Assembly: GCA_030625995.1 (NCBI GenBank)
Contig: DAOUPU010000096.1
Coordinates: 1 to 8,643, forward strand
Origin: Flavobacteriaceae bacterium
Lineage (GTDB): Bacteria; Bacteroidota; Bacteroidia; Flavobacteriales; Flavobacteriaceae
Direction of reading: 5' to 3'
Length of the DNA: 8,643 nt
A program made the position numbers and the translations under genes. Positions 5,619 to 8,643 of the stretch are shown here, in pieces. The number at the start of each line of letters is the position of its first letter. Within the stretch, counting starts at the first letter, position 1. Under the pieces are notes generated by a model that was not told where the DNA came from, did not search any database, and saw nothing but the letters and a program-made list of their open reading frames with translations.

Positions 5619-8036
5619 TCAGTTTGCTCTATTTCTCTCTTCTTCTGCACCTGTTTTCCTGTCTCTGGATGATTTAAGTTTATTATTGCCAAAGGACCTT
5701 GAATAGGTAAGTTTGAAGGTTCTGCCTGAAAAATTGAATTCGTTAATAGTTTTGATATTTTGATCAGGAAGATCCGTACCAATTCTCCATCTATAGGAAT
5801 CCAATAGGTCATCGATGGAAAATCGAAGTGTCCCCCATTTATTACCAAATTTCTTTTGAATACCAAAATTTATACTGTACAAAGCTTCCATTTTAGCGGT
5901 ACCCATATAGCTTGGACTCTTAAAGAATCCAGTCAATTCTGCCGTATAATCGTTTAGGAATTTAAACGATTGGGTTGTGTTTGCCTGAACATATCCTATA
6001 GAAAGTTCCACAAGTTCATCATCGTAAAAGGCCCCAATATTTTGGCCCACTAAAAGAAAATTATACTGCATTCGCCACCAGTCGGTTACATTTATTGGAA
6101 AGCCAAATGTAACCGTGAAAGTTTTTGTATAATCTAAATTTTCGGACTGAAAGATGAGTCTCCCGGTGTCTTCATCCAAATATTCCTGGAAACGCACGAT
6201 GGAACCATCTTCATTGGTGTATTGCAACGAGAGTATGTATGATTTGAAATTAAGATCATATTTGATCGAATTGGAAATGGCCGGTTGCAAAGCGGGATTT
6301 CCTGAAATAAATGTATTCGGATCAAACAATATAACAAAAGGAGCTAATTCTCTAAAAGTCGGTCTCGTAATTCTCCTGGAATAAGATAATGTCATACTAA
6401 GATCATCATTAAATTTTCTGTTCAGGAATAGGCTTGGAAAGAACTCATGATATTGTCTGTCAACAACATTCCCTTCAGTTTCGGTATCTAACTGGGAATC
6501 TGTATATTCATAACGTAAACCAAATTTCAGGATCATCTTTTTGCTAAAATTATAATCGAAAGAGCCATAGACTGCAAATATATTCTCATCAAAATTACTC
6601 TTGTCCGTTAGAGTTGGATCTTCAACCCATTCATTATTCTCGAAATTTTCCACAAACACATCATTTTCAAAAGTACTGAAGGTTCCCTTAATGCCTGTCT
6701 CAAACTTCATTTTTTCGTTTACAACAGTACTATAATCAAAGTTACTAACCCAAGTCCTTAGTGGAGTAGTTTTACCACTTCTTGTCATCTCTTCATATAG
6801 AAAATTCTGTTCGTTATCATAATATGTATTTAAATAATTAGTTGGATTGTCATTGTCGTATTGTAAGTAGTTCAAATCAAAGGATATAAATTTATCATCA
6901 TTGAACTTATGCATAATATTAAAATTCGCCCCAAAATGTTTCCAATGGTTGATTTCATCTTGAACTATGTCAACATAAGAGATTGGGACGCTATTTTCAG
7001 AATCAAAACTTTCATTAATGGCATCCATGGACCATTTATTATCATAGCCATTCAATAATATTCCCATTATGGTTTGTTCGGATATTTCATAATCAAGACC
7101 CAAACGTAAATCATGATTGCGCTGCCTACCTACCCTATAGGAGGTTGTTTCCGAATAGATCAAATCATCTGTATCAAGATATTCTCTGCTTGTAAAGAAA
7201 ACTTGATCATTTTCATTAATGGAATAGGAGTAATTGCCATAAAAATTGATCTTATTCTTTCGATAATTGAAATTAATATTATCGGATGTTATCGGATGGG
7301 TTCCGTATCCAACGGATAAGGAATAGGAGCCGTTTAAGCCGAGATCACCGCTTTTTTTAGTAATAATATTAATAAATCCCGCGTTTCCCTCTGCATCCAG
7401 ATTTGCCGGAGGTGTTGTGATCAGTTCAATGGACTCAATATTATCGGCTCTCATACCATCCAATACCTGTATTAAGGAAGAGACAGGAACATAGCTCATT
7501 TTGCCATTGATCATAATTTGTACGCCGTCCTTACCAACCACCGTAATAGAACTACTCTGCCTGTTTACGATCACCCAGGGGGATCGTTCTAAGATTAATA
7601 AAGCAGATCATCCGGCAGAAACAATACAATTTTCCACATACATAACCAGCCTGTCTATCTTTTGCTCATATAATGGTTTATCAACTTTTACAATAACTTC
7701 TTTAAGTGTCTCTCCATGATCTAATAATTGAATTTCCAATTGCAGATCTTTTTCTACTCTAATTAATTCTGAATAAGCAGATTGATAGCCAATCATACTG
7801 GTTAGAATAATGTAGGATCCTTGGTCTATATCGTCAAATTTATAGTTTCCGTTTTCATTGGAAACCACGCCTTTTACAAAAGAGGAATCGTTCTGTTTTA
7901 GTAATAGCAAGTTTGCAAATGGAAGTACATCTTTATTGCTGTCTCGTACAGATCCCGTAATTGTATATTTCGATTGACCGAATAATGGAGCTGAAAAGAT
8001 AATTAATACAAGGACCAATGATTTTGATAAGGACAT
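5619..8036 (-). pseudogene. Outer-membrane beta-barrel (TonB-dependent receptor-like) protein gene interrupted by an in-frame TGA
   Basis: From ATG at 8036 the frame runs 142 codons, meets TGA at 7608-7610, then stays open in the same frame to TGA at 5619-5621: 805 codons in all, with one internal stop. Codons 1-21 are a Sec signal (MSLSKSLVLVLIIFSAPLFG, Q next). Codons 24 to about 105 are a carboxypeptidase-regulatory-like beta-sandwich (TITGSVRDSNKDVLPFANL, NENGNYKFDDI). A plug-like domain follows, with SITVVGKDGVQIMINGK at about 162-178 and ELITTPPANLDAEGNAGFIN at 204-223, and then a barrel rich in aromatic strands up to a charged tail (SRDRKTGAEEERNRAN). This architecture is that of Bacteroidota outer-membrane beta-barrel family proteins, thought to act in TonB-linked uptake or transport. 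The 5' fragment alone would be a short periplasmic protein. The 3' part could begin only at a GTG (7574) without a visible ribosome site or signal peptide. No other lesion is seen, so the loss is recent, or the TGA is a sequencing error. Confidence 0.85.
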
Positions 8037-8173
8037 GCTAATACTTTATTTTGAACAATGTAGTCTTTTGACATAGAGGTTTAAAAGGATATAGGATGAA
8101 ACCCAAGGATTTATGTCCGAACAGCTAGTTTTTGTTATCGAATATTTCAATACTTGGATATTTTGATAATAAA

Positions 8174-8200
8174 TTTGTTCCTTCTAATAGATTATATTTG
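8174..8200 (+). promoter_or_regulatory. Bacteroidota-type promoter for the right-hand oxidoreductase
   Basis: TTTG at 8174-8177 and TATATTTG at 8193-8200 match the Bacteroidota -33 TTTG and -7 TAnnTTTG elements. The 15-base spacer is somewhat shorter than usual. Transcription would begin about six bases after 8200, giving a leader of about 15 bases before the ATG at 8221. The rest of the 184-base divergent gap (8037-8220) shows no clear promoter for the minus-strand outer-membrane protein gene; TACATTGT at about 8055-8062 (minus) is a poor match. Confidence 0.55.
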
Positions 8201-8220
8201 TCTTAAACAATTTTAGAACG

Positions 8221-8643
8221 ATGAAAGTATACATTTTGCTCTTAGCACTTATTTGCTCATTTACAAGTTATCCTCAACAAAAAGACGCCCTTAAAATTGG
8301 AATTGTTGGCCTATCCCATTCTCATGTTCATTGGTTATTAGGCAACAAATTTGATGATGTGGAAATTGTAGGTATTGTCGAGCCTAATAAAGAGATGGCA
8401 AAACGATATCTGGATCAGTATCAAATGAATATGGACTTGGTTTTTGATACCATGGAGTTAATGATCAATAAAACCAAACCCGAAGCTGTAACTGCATTTG
8501 GCAGTATATATGAACATCTGGACGTGGTTGAAAAATGCGCACCACTAGGGATTCATGTAATGGTTGAAAAGCCATTGGCTGTTAGTTTGGAGCATGCTTT
8601 GAAAATGAAAGAACTGGCAGAGAAACATGGAATATTTCTTTTA
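8221..8643 (+). CDS. Exported Gfo/Idh/MocA-family oxidoreductase, 3' end cut by window edge
   Basis: From ATG at 8221 the frame is open for 141 codons to the window end, so only the N-terminal, nucleotide-binding half is seen. Residues 1-20 (MKVYILLLALICSFTSYPQQ) look like a Sec signal peptide; the Cys at 12 lacks a small residue before it, so a lipoprotein is less likely. The Rossmann turn is IGIVGLSHSHVHW (26-38), in which Ser and His replace the usual later glycines, and the family hallmark EKP is at 116-118. An acidic residue at the end of strand 2 (IVGIVEP, Glu54) would favour NAD over NADP. The catalytic C-terminal domain lies outside the window. It is divergent from the outer-membrane protein gene and has its own promoter. 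It differs strongly from the left-hand oxidoreductase (Sec rather than Tat, different glycine loop), so the two are not recent duplicates. Substrate unknown. Confidence 0.9.
   Translation, partial: MKVYILLLALICSFTSYPQQKDALKIGIVGLSHSHVHWLLGNKFDDVEIVGIVEPNKEMAKRYLDQYQMNMDLVFDTMELMINKTKPEAVTAFGSIYEHLDVVEKCAPLGIHVMVEKPLAVSLEHALKMKELAEKHGIFLL

Noticed and set aside
5597..5866. 89-codon minus-strand open frame overlapping the end of the outer-membrane protein gene
   Set aside because: It is in another frame over the conserved barrel C-terminus and has no signal peptide or motif.
7572..7574. GTG as an independent start for the 651-codon 3' part of the outer-membrane protein gene
   Set aside because: No ribosome site precedes it, the product would lack a signal peptide and the N-terminal domain, and the upstream codons continue the family sequence in frame.

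Overview
The window looks like a chromosomal segment of a member of the Bacteroidota, most likely a marine-type Flavobacteriia. The reasons are AT-rich DNA with AT-rich intergenic stretches, a TonB-dependent-type outer-membrane beta-barrel protein with an N-terminal carboxypeptidase-regulatory-like domain, exported Gfo/Idh/MocA oxidoreductases, TAnnTTTG-type promoter elements and mostly weak Shine-Dalgarno sequences. The assignment rests on gene families and style, not on a marker gene.

Layout, left to right. (1) 1-915, minus: an oxidoreductase of the Gfo/Idh/MocA family with a Tat signal, cut by the left window edge. (2) 1042-1656 and 1660-2697, minus: a tightly packed pair for molybdenum-cofactor work, an XdhC/CoxI-family protein followed by a MobA/MocA-like nucleotidyltransferase. 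Their usual client, a xanthine-dehydrogenase-type molybdoenzyme, is not in the window. (3) 2698-3326: a 629-base gap without an intact gene. It holds a candidate promoter for the xdhC pair and two successive minus-strand open stretches that may be a decayed gene. (4) 3327-4664 and 4665-5549, plus: a sugar-porter-type MFS transporter directly abutting a PfkB-family, fructokinase-like kinase, an uptake-plus-phosphorylation pair. (5) 5619-8036, minus: an outer-membrane beta-barrel/TonB-dependent-receptor-like gene interrupted by a single in-frame TGA. (6) 8221-8643, plus: a second exported Gfo/Idh/MocA oxidoreductase, with a Sec-type signal, cut by the right edge and preceded by a good Bacteroidota-type promoter.

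Together the transporter, the kinase, the outer-membrane protein and the two exported oxidoreductases suggest carbohydrate acquisition and modification. No SusC/SusD pair, glycoside hydrolase or dedicated regulator is visible, so the sugar is not determined. The molybdenum-cofactor pair appears functionally separate. I see no tRNA, rRNA, CRISPR array, insertion sequence or convincing rho-independent terminator. The most solid anomaly is the nonsense codon in the outer-membrane protein gene. I found no clear sign of an undescribed multi-gene system.
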